Under the pieces are notes generated by a model. It was given only the letters and a program-made list of their open reading frames with translations, was not told the DNA's origin and searched no databases. This document shows, one piece after another, positions 14,450 through 23,616 of a stretch of DNA of 64,000 nt; the stretch's first letter is position 1, and each line of letters opens with the position of its first letter. A program made the position numbers and the translations under genes. The stretch covers positions 1 to 64,000 of the IMG/VR virus record IMGVR_UViG_3300033146_000946, one strand, 5' to 3'. The DNA is from a virus.

Positions 14450-16326
14450 TGAATATTTTAGATTTATTTAGAATTTCTTCACCAATAGAAGATTATGAAA
14501 TTGATTATAATGGTAACGTTATTAATACTGATGCAACTATTAAAGATCCATCTTTAAAATTTACTAAACCAAAATATATTAAAAGATTTCAAACACAAAA
14601 TAAAATATTACGAAATATAGTATTTGTTGATTCAGAATATGATCTATCTACTGTTGCTAATGCTGTTCAATTGGACGGATTATTAAATAGATCTGTTAAT
14701 ATCTTTGTCGAACAAATTATTAAAAATGGTTATGAAGTAGTTATACCAAATCAAAAATTATATCAACATGTATCTAATAGATTAAAAGAAATTGAATTAT
14801 TTACAAATATTAAAAATACAGAACTAACAACATTAATAGCAAGACAATTGGTGACATATGGAAATGCATATGTAATTAAAGTTAGAAAAACTAATGTCTC
14901 AAAATATGGAAAAAAATATAAATTATATAATAGAACAGTTCAACCAATTGTTGGATTATTTATGGCAGATGCTACAACGATGAAAATTGGTTTAGATGTA
15001 AATAATAAAATTAAATATTATAAACAAATGATTAATGGTGTAGAAAAAATATTTAATGTTGATGATGTTATACATTTAACTTATAATAAAATACCAGGAT
15101 TATTAACAGGACGTACTCCTATAATATCTGTATTAGATGATGTTAGAGCATTAAGAAAATTAGAAGAAGAAGCAGAAATTTTAGGCTTTCAGTATGCCGT
15201 ACCACTTTATCTTTATAAAGTAGGAACTGATCAACATCCAGCAGCTCCTGGTGAAGTTGATGCTGTGGCTATGGAAATTAATACTATGAATACTTATGGT
15301 ATTATGACTGTACCACATACGCATACAATTGAAACTGTAACTAATAATAATGATCCAATTGATATAATGAAATATATTGAACATTTTAAAAAGAGAATAT
15401 ATAGTGGAATAGGTTTATCGGCAGCTGTTATGGGTGAAACTGATACATCTAATAGAAATACATCTGAAGCAGCTTATCTTTCAATGCAAGCTATTACTAA
15501 ATCATATCAACAAATAATTAAAGAAAAATTAGAAATGGAATTATTAAAAGAATTAGTAATGGATGCAGGATATGATCCTTCTAGATTTCAATTCGAATTA
15601 AAATTTAAAGAAATTGATTTAGAAGCAACTATTAAAAAAGAAACTCATGTATTACAAAAATATCAAGGTAATTTAATTACCTTGACAGAAGCTAGAATGG
15701 AATTAGAAATGGAAACTAAAATCGATTATAATGATCTATATCTTAATAAAATTCAAATTCCACTTGCTCAAGCTGAAGCTGAATCTCAAATTCCAGTTGT
15801 TGAAAAACAAGGTGATGTTAAAATTAAAGTTGAACAAGCTCTTAGTAAATTAATACCTTCAGGTTCTAGTAAATCATCTAGTACTAATACTACACCAAAA
15901 AAGACAACTACTAAAAAAAGTAAAACTGCTGCATCTGAAAAATCTACAACTACAAAATCGCAACCAACTAATCAATATGGTAAACAATTAAGTAGACCTA
16001 CTTTTAAAAGAGATTTTGAAAATAATATAGAATATGCTAAACAATTATCTAATTCATTATTAAATAATGATAATTATAAATCACCTGTAAATAGATCAAC
16101 ATTCTTAAATAAATTAAAATTAAATATCAAAGATACTATACTACAATTGGATATTGATTTAAATGATATAGAATATATTATGAAAATATTTGAAATTAGA
16201 ATAACTGACAGATTAAATAGATTATCTAATGTAGATTCTGATGAAAAATTTGATTTTATTATACAATCTATTTATGATGAGATTAATAATATAAGTCAAG
16301 TAGTGGAGATTAATGATGAAGAATAA
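14449..16326 (+). CDS. portal protein
   Basis: Forms the dodecameric channel at the head vertex that TerL docks on and to which the tail joins. The product has 625 residues. Portal hallmarks: FVEQIIKNGYEVVIPN (wing start, about 88), LARQLVTYGNAYVIKVR (about 140-155), VQPIVGLFMADATTMKIGLD, the crown/stem region with IHLTYNKIPGLLTGRTPI, ALRKLEEEAEILGFQYAVPLY, and IYSGIGLSAAVMGETDTSNR with the typical helix after it. A Ser/Thr/Lys-rich linker at about 468-510 separates the portal fold from a helical C-terminal segment not found in minimal portals. It overlaps the protease gene by 14 bases. High confidence from motif order and neighbours. Confidence 0.93.
   Translation: MNILDLFRISSPIEDYEIDYNGNVINTDATIKDPSLKFTKPKYIKRFQTQNKILRNIVFVDSEYDLSTVANAVQLDGLLNRSVNIFVEQIIKNGYEVVIPNQKLYQHVSNRLKEIELFTNIKNTELTTLIARQLVTYGNAYVIKVRKTNVSKYGKKYKLYNRTVQPIVGLFMADATTMKIGLDVNNKIKYYKQMINGVEKIFNVDDVIHLTYNKIPGLLTGRTPIISVLDDVRALRKLEEEAEILGFQYAVPLYLYKVGTDQHPAAPGEVDAVAMEINTMNTYGIMTVPHTHTIETVTNNNDPIDIMKYIEHFKKRIYSGIGLSAAVMGETDTSNRNTSEAAYLSMQAITKSYQQIIKEKLEMELLKELVMDAGYDPSRFQFELKFKEIDLEATIKKETHVLQKYQGNLITLTEARMELEMETKIDYNDLYLNKIQIPLAQAEAESQIPVVEKQGDVKIKVEQALSKLIPSGSSKSSSTNTTPKKTTTKKSKTAASEKSTTTKSQPTNQYGKQLSRPTFKRDFENNIEYAKQLSNSLLNNDNYKSPVNRSTFLNKLKLNIKDTILQLDIDLNDIEYIMKIFEIRITDRLNRLSNVDSDEKFDFIIQSIYDEINNISQVVEINDEE
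16135..16143 (+). promoter_or_regulatory. ACTATACTA copy upstream of the protease/scaffold gene
   Basis: Reads GATACTATACTACAATT inside the 3' part of the portal gene, 178 bases before the protease gene start. Extended match to the intergenic copies (GATACTATACTA) makes it a better candidate than the other coding copies. Confidence 0.35.
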
Positions 16327-17860
16327 AAAAAATATTGATGAATTGGTTGAAAAATTAGATTTTATCGATGTATATATTAATGCTACACATCTAAATTATG
16401 TAAATGGAAATAATCTCTATTATAATTTAGATGCTGTTAAAAATGGTGGTGGTGAATCTTGGTTAAAACCATATCCTAAACCTCAATTATTACATCATGA
16501 TAAAACTAAAGATGCTGTTGGTAGAATTGTAGATTATTCTATTAAAGATAAAGCTTTAATTGATGGTGAACCAAAAGATTATGTACAATTAAAATCTAGA
16601 ATTACTGATAAAGATGCTATTAGTAAAGTATTAAAAGGTATTTATTATACTTGTAGTGTTGGAAGTTCTAGTACTGAAATACGATGTTCTGTTTGTGATC
16701 AAGTATTAACACGTGATGGACTATGTGAACATGAAAAAGGTTCTATGGTTGATGGACAAAAAGTTTATTGGATCATTGATGAAATTACATATAAAGAAAA
16801 CTCATTCGTAAACAATCCTGCGGATTCTTATTCCAGAATAGTATCGATCGATATCGGTGATGGACCAATGGAGTACGAAAAATTCCTTAAAGATAAGGAA
16901 CAAATTATAAAACAATTTATTATGGAGGATGATATGAAAACATCTAATACCGATGCTAAATTAAGCACGGAGTCTAGAAAAAAACTCCCTGATTCAGCAT
17001 TCTGTGGTCCTGGTAGAAGCTTTCCAGCTAATGATAAAGCTCATGTTACTGCAGGATTACGACTATTAAATAAATCTAAATTTTCACAATCAACTAAAGA
17101 TAAGATTAAAGCTTGTCTTTATAGAAAAGGTAAACGATATAATATTGGACCTAGTGAAGATGAATTAAAAGAAGATGCTGATTTTTTAGTATATAGAATG
17201 GATGATGATTTTACTGAGGATGAAATTAAAGTTGTCGAAGATTTCTTTAAAGAAAATCCTACTAGCTTAGACGATGAAGTTAAAGCTATAACAGAAGAAT
17301 CATCAGATAATGAAGAAGATAATTCAGATTCAGAAGAAATATCATATGATATTGATGATTTTGAAACTATTAAAAAAGGTAAAAAAGATGAAATAATCGC
17401 TTTTGCTGATTTTATTATAACAAAATTTAATGAACTTTCTGATTCAGAGACTATACTAAAAGATGAAATAAATGAATTAAAAGATAAAATTTCTGAACAA
17501 GATACTATACTAATTAGTAAAGAAGATGAAATTAATAAACTATTAGATTCTAATGCAGATCTAACAGTTAAATACAAACGCTCTTTGATTGATAGTATTC
17601 TAGATTTCAAAAAAATTATTGAAAATCGTGATGAAGAATATGAAAAATATAAATCAAGAAAAATTGATAGTTTGTTAGATACATTAGAAGATTGTAGGAA
17701 TGAACATATAAATGACATTCCTAAAGTTGAAGATGAAACATTAACAGATTCAACTGAATCAGATAATAATACTAGCGAGAATACACTTGAAGATGATGAT
17801 AGTCATGAAGAAAGTAAAATTGATCGCTTTTTTAAACATAATATTATAACGGAGGATTAA
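16313..17860 (+). CDS. prohead protease with C-terminal scaffold-like coiled coil
   Basis: Probably cleaves head proteins during maturation and also acts as scaffold. The product has 515 residues; ATG 16313 or 16316 follow TGGAG. Candidate catalytic residues are His61/His62 in QLLHHDKTKDAVGRI and Ser115 in YYTCSVGSSS, the usual H ... S order of phage prohead proteases. A zinc knuckle C125-x2-C128-x9-C138-x-H140 sits within the protease domain, as in several large-phage homologues. Residues about 225-275 hold an LPDSAFCGPGRSFPANDKAH module often linked to phage maturation proteases. Residues about 375-450 are acidic coiled coil, as expected of a scaffold/delta domain. Position between portal and capsid proteins supports this. 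Confidence 0.82.
   Translation: MMKNKKNIDELVEKLDFIDVYINATHLNYVNGNNLYYNLDAVKNGGGESWLKPYPKPQLLHHDKTKDAVGRIVDYSIKDKALIDGEPKDYVQLKSRITDKDAISKVLKGIYYTCSVGSSSTEIRCSVCDQVLTRDGLCEHEKGSMVDGQKVYWIIDEITYKENSFVNNPADSYSRIVSIDIGDGPMEYEKFLKDKEQIIKQFIMEDDMKTSNTDAKLSTESRKKLPDSAFCGPGRSFPANDKAHVTAGLRLLNKSKFSQSTKDKIKACLYRKGKRYNIGPSEDELKEDADFLVYRMDDDFTEDEIKVVEDFFKENPTSLDDEVKAITEESSDNEEDNSDSEEISYDIDDFETIKKGKKDEIIAFADFIITKFNELSDSETILKDEINELKDKISEQDTILISKEDEINKLLDSNADLTVKYKRSLIDSILDFKKIIENRDEEYEKYKSRKIDSLLDTLEDCRNEHINDIPKVEDETLTDSTESDNNTSENTLEDDDSHEESKIDRFFKHNIITED
17504..17512 (+). promoter_or_regulatory. ACTATACTA copies upstream of the capsid genes
   Basis: Exact 9-mer in GATACTATACTAATTAG, with a second exact copy 54 bases earlier at 17450-17458, both in the scaffold-coding part and 350-410 bases before the decoration gene. 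A pair so close together is the only such case in the window. Promoter function is inferred. Confidence 0.35.
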
Positions 17861-17861
17861 A

Positions 17862-18965
17862 ATGGCTATTCCTAATTTCGGGCTCGATTTTACAGCTCAA
17901 AATACTCATAAAGTGCCAACAAGAAATCGCCCTGATAAATATGCAGAATCTCCTCTTGCACAAAGAGCTAGATTCGAAGTATCAGAAGGTATACGTCCAG
18001 CAGAATATTTTGCAGCTTATAAATATTTACCAGTACAACAAAAGGATATTACAACTGAAGATTTCGTTGTTATTCCTAAAGGTCGTATTTTAGGTGGACT
18101 CTCAGTATACGATATTGATCCAGAAGGTGGTATTAAAGGACCTCTTGATAGTGGTATTCTTTATGGTTTCGAAGATCAAGTTGGTGGTGGTACTGGCTCA
18201 TATTCACAAGATATGTCGTATTTCGGATATGACGAATATATTTCAACTTTACTAGTGCCTGCAAATGGTGGAGCAGTAAGTGAACTTTATTATACTGCAT
18301 TAGATGTTGAAGCTGGAACATATAAAGCTGATGGTACTTATGCTACTGTTGGTGATTCAGTTACAATTCCAGAAAACAGACCTATTGGTGTTGCTTTCCA
18401 TGATTGGTATCAAGATATTCGTGGTAAATATTTGAACTATAGAATGTGGCCAGATGGTGGACATGTACTTACAGATTGGTATATTGAAGTACCATATGTA
18501 GTAATGCAAGGTTCAGGTGTTGCTTTTAGAGCAACTCAAAATGATCCAACTCTTAGATCAGAATTTGAATCAGTAGCTAAAGTATTCAGCTATCTTTCTA
18601 TTAATACTAATGAAATAGATGCTGGTGCACCAATTGGAATGTATGTTAAATCAGACCTTATTGGTAACTATATGCCACAAGCTGGTGGTGCAGTTGATAC
18701 TCAAAAAACAGATCAAACTGTTGGTAAAATTTTAGCATTGGATACTAGATTTCCTAAATCTGGTCTTGAAGATGTTCAAACATATCCTGGTTCAAGAATG
18801 CCTGGTACTCAGACTGCTGGTCTACCAAGCTTCTTATTTGAATTCGTTGTTGCCTGTGAAAATTCAGTAGCTGGTGGACAAAATGATGTTACCATTGAAG
18901 ATGTTTTAGGACTTGTTCAAAGTGGTAAATACGGTGTAGCTAGAATACAGTTACTTGTATCTTAA
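17862..18965 (+). CDS. probable capsid decoration/head protein
   Basis: The product has 367 residues, starting at ATG 17862 after a GGAGG site. It is rich in Gly, Tyr and Pro with an even beta-type pattern (IRPAEYFAAYKYLPVQQKD, then EDFVVIPKGRILGGLSVYD; PRPIGVAF-like and WYIEVPYVVMQGSGVAFRAT segments) and lacks low-complexity regions. It precedes the major capsid gene by 16 bases, the usual position of decoration or stabilising proteins in large phages. Its codon choice is richer in GGT, CTT, CGT and GTT than the surrounding AT-rich genes, a trait shared with the capsid gene and consistent with high expression. No enzyme motif. Exact family not recognised. Confidence 0.7.
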   Translation: MAIPNFGLDFTAQNTHKVPTRNRPDKYAESPLAQRARFEVSEGIRPAEYFAAYKYLPVQQKDITTEDFVVIPKGRILGGLSVYDIDPEGGIKGPLDSGILYGFEDQVGGGTGSYSQDMSYFGYDEYISTLLVPANGGAVSELYYTALDVEAGTYKADGTYATVGDSVTIPENRPIGVAFHDWYQDIRGKYLNYRMWPDGGHVLTDWYIEVPYVVMQGSGVAFRATQNDPTLRSEFESVAKVFSYLSINTNEIDAGAPIGMYVKSDLIGNYMPQAGGAVDTQKTDQTVGKILALDTRFPKSGLEDVQTYPGSRMPGTQTAGLPSFLFEFVVACENSVAGGQNDVTIEDVLGLVQSGKYGVARIQLLVS

Positions 18966-18981
18966 TTAAGGAGAAATGACA

Positions 18982-20286
18982 ATGTATATAAAAGACGAAG
19001 TCGCTCTTAGAGACTTTAAAAAGCAAGAAGACCGTGTTCTATTTGATAACGTTTATCATGCGTTTACAAATCGTGGTCTTATGTCAGATTCAGAAGGTAA
19101 TACTGAGTTCTTTGAACTTAAAGATTTAATTACTACACAAGATTTGACAAGATTTATTCCGCAAACAGTTGAAACTGTTGTTCGTGAAGCATTAGAACCT
19201 AATCTTTTTATTGTGGATAAATTATTTCAAGAAATCCAAATTCCTCGTGGATCTAGAATTCAAATCGGTGCACTTGGTGCAATGGAAGCTGGACGTGTTG
19301 GACAAGGTGGAGAATATCCAGAAAGATATGTAGATCTAGATGGTGGTGATATGGTAGCAATTACAACTGATAAACATGGTTTGAAAATTTCTTTAACTGA
19401 AGAAGTTCTCGATGAAAACCTTTTTGATGTTGTAGGTATTTGGCTCCGTGCTGCTGGACGTGCTCTTGCTCGTCATAAAGAAAGATCTGCTGCTAAACTA
19501 ATTAATGAAATGGGTTATGATGTATTTGATAATACTAATCCAACTAATTCATATATTGGTACAACAACTGGTCGTGATATTACTGGTGCAGCTAATGGTT
19601 CAATGACAGTTAATGATGTATTTGAAATGTATTCATATCTTATGCATCGTGGATTTAATCCTGATACTCTTATGATGCATCCTCTCGCATGGAAAACTTT
19701 CATGACTGATACTGAAATGCGTGAAGTTGTTCTTGAAGGTGCTACTGTAACATCTTATAGAAATCCAACTGGTTCATATGCTGAAGGTTGGGGAACTGGT
19801 CATAATGGTCTTGGTCTTAGAACTACTGCTACTGGTAATAGACAAACTTCTGGTAATAGCACTAAAGGACCTGATGCTTGGGTACAAACACTCAATCCAC
19901 TTGGAGCTACATTTAATATAGCACCTAGATATCTTCCAGCTCCACTTGAAGTACTTGTTACTCAATATGTTCCATTTGCTTATGGAACTAGAGGTGGTAG
20001 TGGTGTTCCTAATGAAACTACTAAAGGTTCTACTTCTAGTATTATTATGGTAGATTCAAATGCTTGTGGACTTATTGGACAATCTATGCCAGTTACTATG
20101 GATAGATGGACTGATCCTGAGCGTGATATTGAAAACATTAAACTTAAAGAAATGTGGGGACTTGCTTTACTTGAACAAGGTAAAGGAATCGCTATTGCTA
20201 GAAATATTTCTAGTGATAGAAACTACAACTTTGATAATGTCAATAGTAGAGAACTTACTGAGATCAATAGAGATACTGCGATTTAA
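18982..20286 (+). CDS. major capsid protein (HK97 fold)
   Basis: Main shell protein. I choose ATG 18982, 8 bases after AAGGAG (18968-18973), over ATG 18976, which would leave only 2 bases. The product has 434 residues. HK97-fold features: an N-terminal helical arm, DLTRFIPQTVETVVREALEP, the E-loop/spine region IQIPRGSRIQIGALGAMEAG, then GEYPERYVDLDGGDMVAITTD, LKISLTEEVLDENLFDVVG, the P-domain helix RALARHKERSAAKLINEMG, and TLMMHPLAWKTFMTD in the A-domain. The C-terminus SSIIMVDSNACGLIGQSMPV fits a closing strand. Codon bias indicates strong expression, and a strong terminator follows directly. Confidence 0.93.
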   Translation: MYIKDEVALRDFKKQEDRVLFDNVYHAFTNRGLMSDSEGNTEFFELKDLITTQDLTRFIPQTVETVVREALEPNLFIVDKLFQEIQIPRGSRIQIGALGAMEAGRVGQGGEYPERYVDLDGGDMVAITTDKHGLKISLTEEVLDENLFDVVGIWLRAAGRALARHKERSAAKLINEMGYDVFDNTNPTNSYIGTTTGRDITGAANGSMTVNDVFEMYSYLMHRGFNPDTLMMHPLAWKTFMTDTEMREVVLEGATVTSYRNPTGSYAEGWGTGHNGLGLRTTATGNRQTSGNSTKGPDAWVQTLNPLGATFNIAPRYLPAPLEVLVTQYVPFAYGTRGGSGVPNETTKGSTSSIIMVDSNACGLIGQSMPVTMDRWTDPERDIENIKLKEMWGLALLEQGKGIAIARNISSDRNYNFDNVNSRELTEINRDTAI

Positions 20287-20313
20287 TTAATAATTTAATT
20301 AATATATAAAAAG

Positions 20314-20339
20314 AAGGAGGCTTTATGCCTCCTTTTTTT
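20314..20339 (+). terminator. strong rho-independent terminator after the capsid gene
   Basis: AAGGAGGC (20314-20321) pairs with GCCTCCTT (20327-20334) around a short TTTAT loop, followed by a run of T (20333-20339). It is the most GC-rich stem in the neighbourhood and isolates the capsid gene from the neck genes. Confidence 0.92.
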
Positions 20340-20347
20340 GTTTATAT

Positions 20348-20356
20348 ACTATACTA
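20348..20356 (+). promoter_or_regulatory. ACTATACTA promoter-like element upstream of the neck genes
   Basis: TATATACTATACTATATTTGAA directly follows the capsid terminator, 47 bases before ATG 20395. The leader (ACCAT, ATTATC, AGGAGGT) is also similar to that before 34436. Best-placed copy of the element. Confidence 0.65.
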
Positions 20357-20394
20357 TATTTGAACCATATATTAATTATCGATAGGAGGTGTAT

Positions 20395-21177
20395 ATGGCT
20401 AATACTAAAAGTACTAAACAAAATACAACAAATAATACTACAAAAACTGTAGTGAATACAACAAAAAAACAAGAATTTAAATTACCAAAATATTTAAAAT
20501 TAGCACGTGGTGCTATGTGGTTTGATACCATTGGTGATAATTGTTCAAATGTAATGTTATATAATGTACCTATTAAATTTGTAGGTAGAGGATATATTTC
20601 TGATGAAGAACATGAACAAAGTTTACAAGATGGATATACTCCACAAAAAGAAATAGCTCGTGATATGTATAATAATGAAAGTTCAGAAGCTGGTAAATAT
20701 GGTATTGCTGAAATTGATGAAGATAAAAAAAGTTATTTTAAAGTATCTGATATTCCAGAAAATAAAAGAGCTAATATTATTAAAGCATTTAACCATGGTA
20801 TTTTAGTTGAATTTGATCCTGATAACATAGTTCCAGAAAAAGTAATTGAAAAAAATAAAAAGAACTTTACTTATAGAAAAGGTTCTAATAATGGAACCGA
20901 TGGTGATCTAGTTTTTGTAGGAAAAAATAAAAAAATGTATGATAAATTACAGAATAGTAAACATGATGAACTTATTAAATTTATTAAAAATTCATCTTTT
21001 TCTGCTAGAACTAATTTAATGGATTTATATGATTATGAACTTCAAGGATATAATAGATTAAGCAGACCAAGAGCTTCAGTTCTAGATGCAATCAAAGAAA
21101 AGTTGAATGATCTAGGACCAGGTATTTCACCAATTACTGTTGAAAAAGGTGATGAAGAATATCAAACCAAGGAATAA
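20395..21177 (+). CDS. neck-region protein of unknown function
   Basis: The start is ATG 20395, 7 bases after TAGGAGGT; the in-frame GTG at 20389 lies in that ribosome site. The product has 260 residues. After a Thr/Asn/Lys-rich N-terminus (about 28 residues) it looks globular (KLPKYLKLARGAMWFDTIGD, then VPIKFVGRGYISDEE). The middle is Lys-rich; residues about 185-240 are helical and basic (SSFSARTNLMDLYDYELQGY). It opens the head-tail joining block and has its own promoter-like element. It may be a head-completion protein; no family motif is recognised, so this is positional inference only. Confidence 0.65.
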   Translation: MANTKSTKQNTTNNTTKTVVNTTKKQEFKLPKYLKLARGAMWFDTIGDNCSNVMLYNVPIKFVGRGYISDEEHEQSLQDGYTPQKEIARDMYNNESSEAGKYGIAEIDEDKKSYFKVSDIPENKRANIIKAFNHGILVEFDPDNIVPEKVIEKNKKNFTYRKGSNNGTDGDLVFVGKNKKMYDKLQNSKHDELIKFIKNSSFSARTNLMDLYDYELQGYNRLSRPRASVLDAIKEKLNDLGPGISPITVEKGDEEYQTKE

Positions 21178-21180
21178 ACT

Positions 21181-21897
21181 ATGTACGAATTATTAGTTTC
21201 AGGACATTATCCAAATATTAATGAGAAAAATGTTCCTAGAAATGCAACTATTAAAGTTATTTTATCAGATACAATAGATGTAAATTCTATTAAAGATACT
21301 AATCTAACTGTAGTAGATTATGTTTATAATCCAGTTGAAGGAATAGTCACATTTGATTATTCTGATAAAGGTACTACCGATAGTAATGCAAATATATTGA
21401 CATTTACTCCTAAAACGTATCTTGATCCTGAAACTAATTATTTCGTATATGTTAATAAATATCCAGATAGTGTTAAATCAATTAATGATAATTTTATTCA
21501 AGATACTTATAAATTTACTTTTACAACTGGTATTCAAACAATAGAAGATTCAAATCCAACATTTGAAGAATTATTAAGAATAGATTTAGAAGCAGCTATT
21601 GCTAGAGAAGATTGGTGCGAAGCTGCTCGAATATCTTCTTTATTAGATAAAGAACAAAATTCATGTCCTATTGTGCCATCTGGAATTAATCCAATTGATC
21701 CAATTGATCCTATTAATCCAATTGATCCAGAACCTGAATATCTTATATTATCTGATACATTTCCTAAAAATAATGCATCAGATGTTCCTCTAGAAAAATT
21801 ACGCTTCATTAAATTATCATTTAATGATGAAATGCCTGACGATGGTGTTGATTATAATAGCTTTATAACTGTTATGAATAAACATGTTTTGGAGTAA
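21181..21897 (+). CDS. Ig-like (Big_5/SbsA-type) virion protein
   Basis: The product has 238 residues. Residues about 5-115 follow the bacterial Ig-like SbsA pattern: HYPNINEKNVPRNATIKVIL, then SDTIDVNSIKDTNL, ILTFTPKTYLDPETNYFVYV and YKFTFTTG. After a short helical segment (ELLRIDLEAAIAREDWCEAA) and an Ile-Asp-Pro repeat linker (about 168-184), a second copy of the fold begins (SDTFPKNNASDVPLEKLRFI, KLSFNDEMP) but breaks off after about 45 residues. The next gene starts 3 bases later and may continue the assembly. Ig-like domains of this type decorate phage heads and necks and bind cell-surface carbohydrate weakly. The half second domain is odd and could mean truncation. Confidence 0.75.
   Translation: MYELLVSGHYPNINEKNVPRNATIKVILSDTIDVNSIKDTNLTVVDYVYNPVEGIVTFDYSDKGTTDSNANILTFTPKTYLDPETNYFVYVNKYPDSVKSINDNFIQDTYKFTFTTGIQTIEDSNPTFEELLRIDLEAAIAREDWCEAARISSLLDKEQNSCPIVPSGINPIDPIDPINPIDPEPEYLILSDTFPKNNASDVPLEKLRFIKLSFNDEMPDDGVDYNSFITVMNKHVLE
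21690..21729 (+). repeat. short tandem repeat encoding an Ile-Asp-Pro linker
   Basis: Nine-base units related to CCAATTGAT, with one CCTATTAAT variant, encode the alternating NPIDPIDPINPIDPEP linker of the Ig-like protein. Such slippage-prone repeats can vary in copy number between relatives. Confidence 0.7.
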
Positions 21898-21900
21898 ATA

Positions 21901-23058
21901 ATGTCTGGAAATTTAACCTTTTATAAAACACCAAATGAATCTTATGAATTAGTATTTGATTATACTAAATTATTAGGTTATGGTGAAACTATTAAATCTT
22001 GTGTTGTATATGTTAATAATACAGAAATTGTTGGTACATATGATGAACGATATGACCAATATTTAAATAATGCTGGTAATTTTGATACAGTATTTACATA
22101 TGATCCATATATTTATGATAATGATACTATTCTAATTAAAACTAGTAGCGGTGTTTTAAATGAAAAATATAATATAACTGTCTCTGGTATAACTAATAGA
22201 AGAAGATTTCTCGGAAAATCAATTGATGTATTTATTGATGAATATGCTTATCCTGAAGTATTCAATGAATTTGAATATAGATATCTTGTAGATTATAATG
22301 ATATTTATATATTACCTGCTATTTATGAAAATCATCCTGGATTTATATATAATACTGAATTTGTTATAATGATAAATCATATGATTTCTAGTGTTACTCC
22401 ATTATTTATGGAAAAAGATACGTCATTTACGTTTACTTCTAAATATTGTCCAATGTTTACAAGTGCTGCTCAAATAATTTTATTATTAGGACCTGAAGCT
22501 GAAAAATTTACAGAAGATACTATTAATAGATATATTTATAAAACATCTAAAGAAGCTATAGATTTATTAAATATAAGTGGACCTTGTGGTGGAACTCCTA
22601 GATTTCCATATGATTATTATGGATGTACTCCTGACCTAGTACCATATAATCTTAGAAAATATGTTGAATGTAAAACAGCTTACGATTTATTAAATTTAAT
22701 AGATAGATTAAGATTAATTGGTGGTTCAGAAGGTGGACAAACTAAAACACTTGGTGATATGACTATTAAATATGATGGTAGTGGTGGTAATGGTGGTTCA
22801 CAATGTCCTACATGTGGTCCTAAAAAAGATCTTTATGATTGTTATACTGGTTTACAAAATATACTTAGTAATGGTGCTAATGCTTGCGGTGTAGGTGGAG
22901 GTATCAATAATGCTGTACGTGGTAAATATGATGTTAGTAAAGGTTATGCGCATCCTACAAGAGATTTAAAACATAATAGAATTATTAAACCTTCTCCAAA
23001 TTCAAATGGTCCATGGTATGGTAATGGTAATACTAGATATCCTTCTAGGAGATTATAA
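21901..23058 (+). CDS. neck or head-tail joining protein (385 aa)
   Basis: The start is ATG 21901, 3 bases after the previous stop. The first 100 residues are beta-rich (FDYTKLLGYGETIKSCVVYV); the middle (about 120-215) is helical and aromatic. There are two Cys/Gly clusters, CGGTPRFPYDYYGCTPD at about 229 and CPTCGPKKDLYDCYTGL at about 302, giving six cysteines that could bind metal. The C-terminus is basic and Asn/Pro/Gly-rich. The gene overlaps the next by one base. Position between capsid and sheath genes suggests a joining role. Not recognised by family. Confidence 0.65.
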   Translation: MSGNLTFYKTPNESYELVFDYTKLLGYGETIKSCVVYVNNTEIVGTYDERYDQYLNNAGNFDTVFTYDPYIYDNDTILIKTSSGVLNEKYNITVSGITNRRRFLGKSIDVFIDEYAYPEVFNEFEYRYLVDYNDIYILPAIYENHPGFIYNTEFVIMINHMISSVTPLFMEKDTSFTFTSKYCPMFTSAAQIILLLGPEAEKFTEDTINRYIYKTSKEAIDLLNISGPCGGTPRFPYDYYGCTPDLVPYNLRKYVECKTAYDLLNLIDRLRLIGGSEGGQTKTLGDMTIKYDGSGGNGGSQCPTCGPKKDLYDCYTGLQNILSNGANACGVGGGINNAVRGKYDVSKGYAHPTRDLKHNRIIKPSPNSNGPWYGNGNTRYPSRRL

Positions 23059-23606
23059 TGAATTTTTTTAAAGATACTACAGTTAATACCGATTCCGAAA
23101 TACAAAATTCTTTCTATCCTGGATTAAATTCACAAGCTGATGGTATTGATTTAAGAATTGAAATGAATAGAATTTTATATGGTACTCCTTTTAAAAAACC
23201 TTTAGGTGAATGGGTTATAATTAGAGTATTTGATGCAAATATTAAATCTAAATATTTTAATGAATATTCTAAAGAAGGAGTTATGGGTCCAAATCATCCT
23301 TTTATTGATTATCTTGTTAGAGCTAGAAGAGCACCTTCAAGATTAACTAGAAGTAGTTTAGATACTGAAAAATCTGTAGAATTAGCTAATAATAAATTTT
23401 CATTTTATTTAGAATGGTTTATTCCTGTCGCTGATGGTGATCAAATTTTTGAGTTAGATTGGCCTGATCATAGTATTAAACCTACTGACGATGAAATCGT
23501 ATTATTAAAAAAATACGATATAGATAGAGTACATCCATATAGATTAGAAAATGGAAATATACAATATCTACAAGCAGTTTGTGTTTTAAATCATATAACA
23601 TATTAA
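23058..23606 (+). CDS. probable head-tail connector
   Basis: The product has 182 residues; its ATG overlaps the previous stop (TAATG). The sequence is compact and mixed alpha/beta (RMNRILYG-like start, PLGEWVIIRVFDANIKSKY, RARRAPSRLTRSSLDTEKS, FSFYLEWFIPVADGDQIFEL). Strand-rich, about 180-residue proteins at this site, followed by a 300-residue protein and then sheath, are typical of myoviral neck proteins. Family not identified, so the role is positional inference. Confidence 0.6.
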   Translation: MNFFKDTTVNTDSEIQNSFYPGLNSQADGIDLRIEMNRILYGTPFKKPLGEWVIIRVFDANIKSKYFNEYSKEGVMGPNHPFIDYLVRARRAPSRLTRSSLDTEKSVELANNKFSFYLEWFIPVADGDQIFELDWPDHSIKPTDDEIVLLKKYDIDRVHPYRLENGNIQYLQAVCVLNHITY

Positions 23607-23616
23607 GGATTAAATT

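Noticed and set aside
17119-17718. 199-residue open frame on the - strand
   Set aside because: It is the antisense shadow of the acidic scaffold coding sequence, has a Ser/Leu-rich low-complexity product and no ribosome site; all credible genes are on +.
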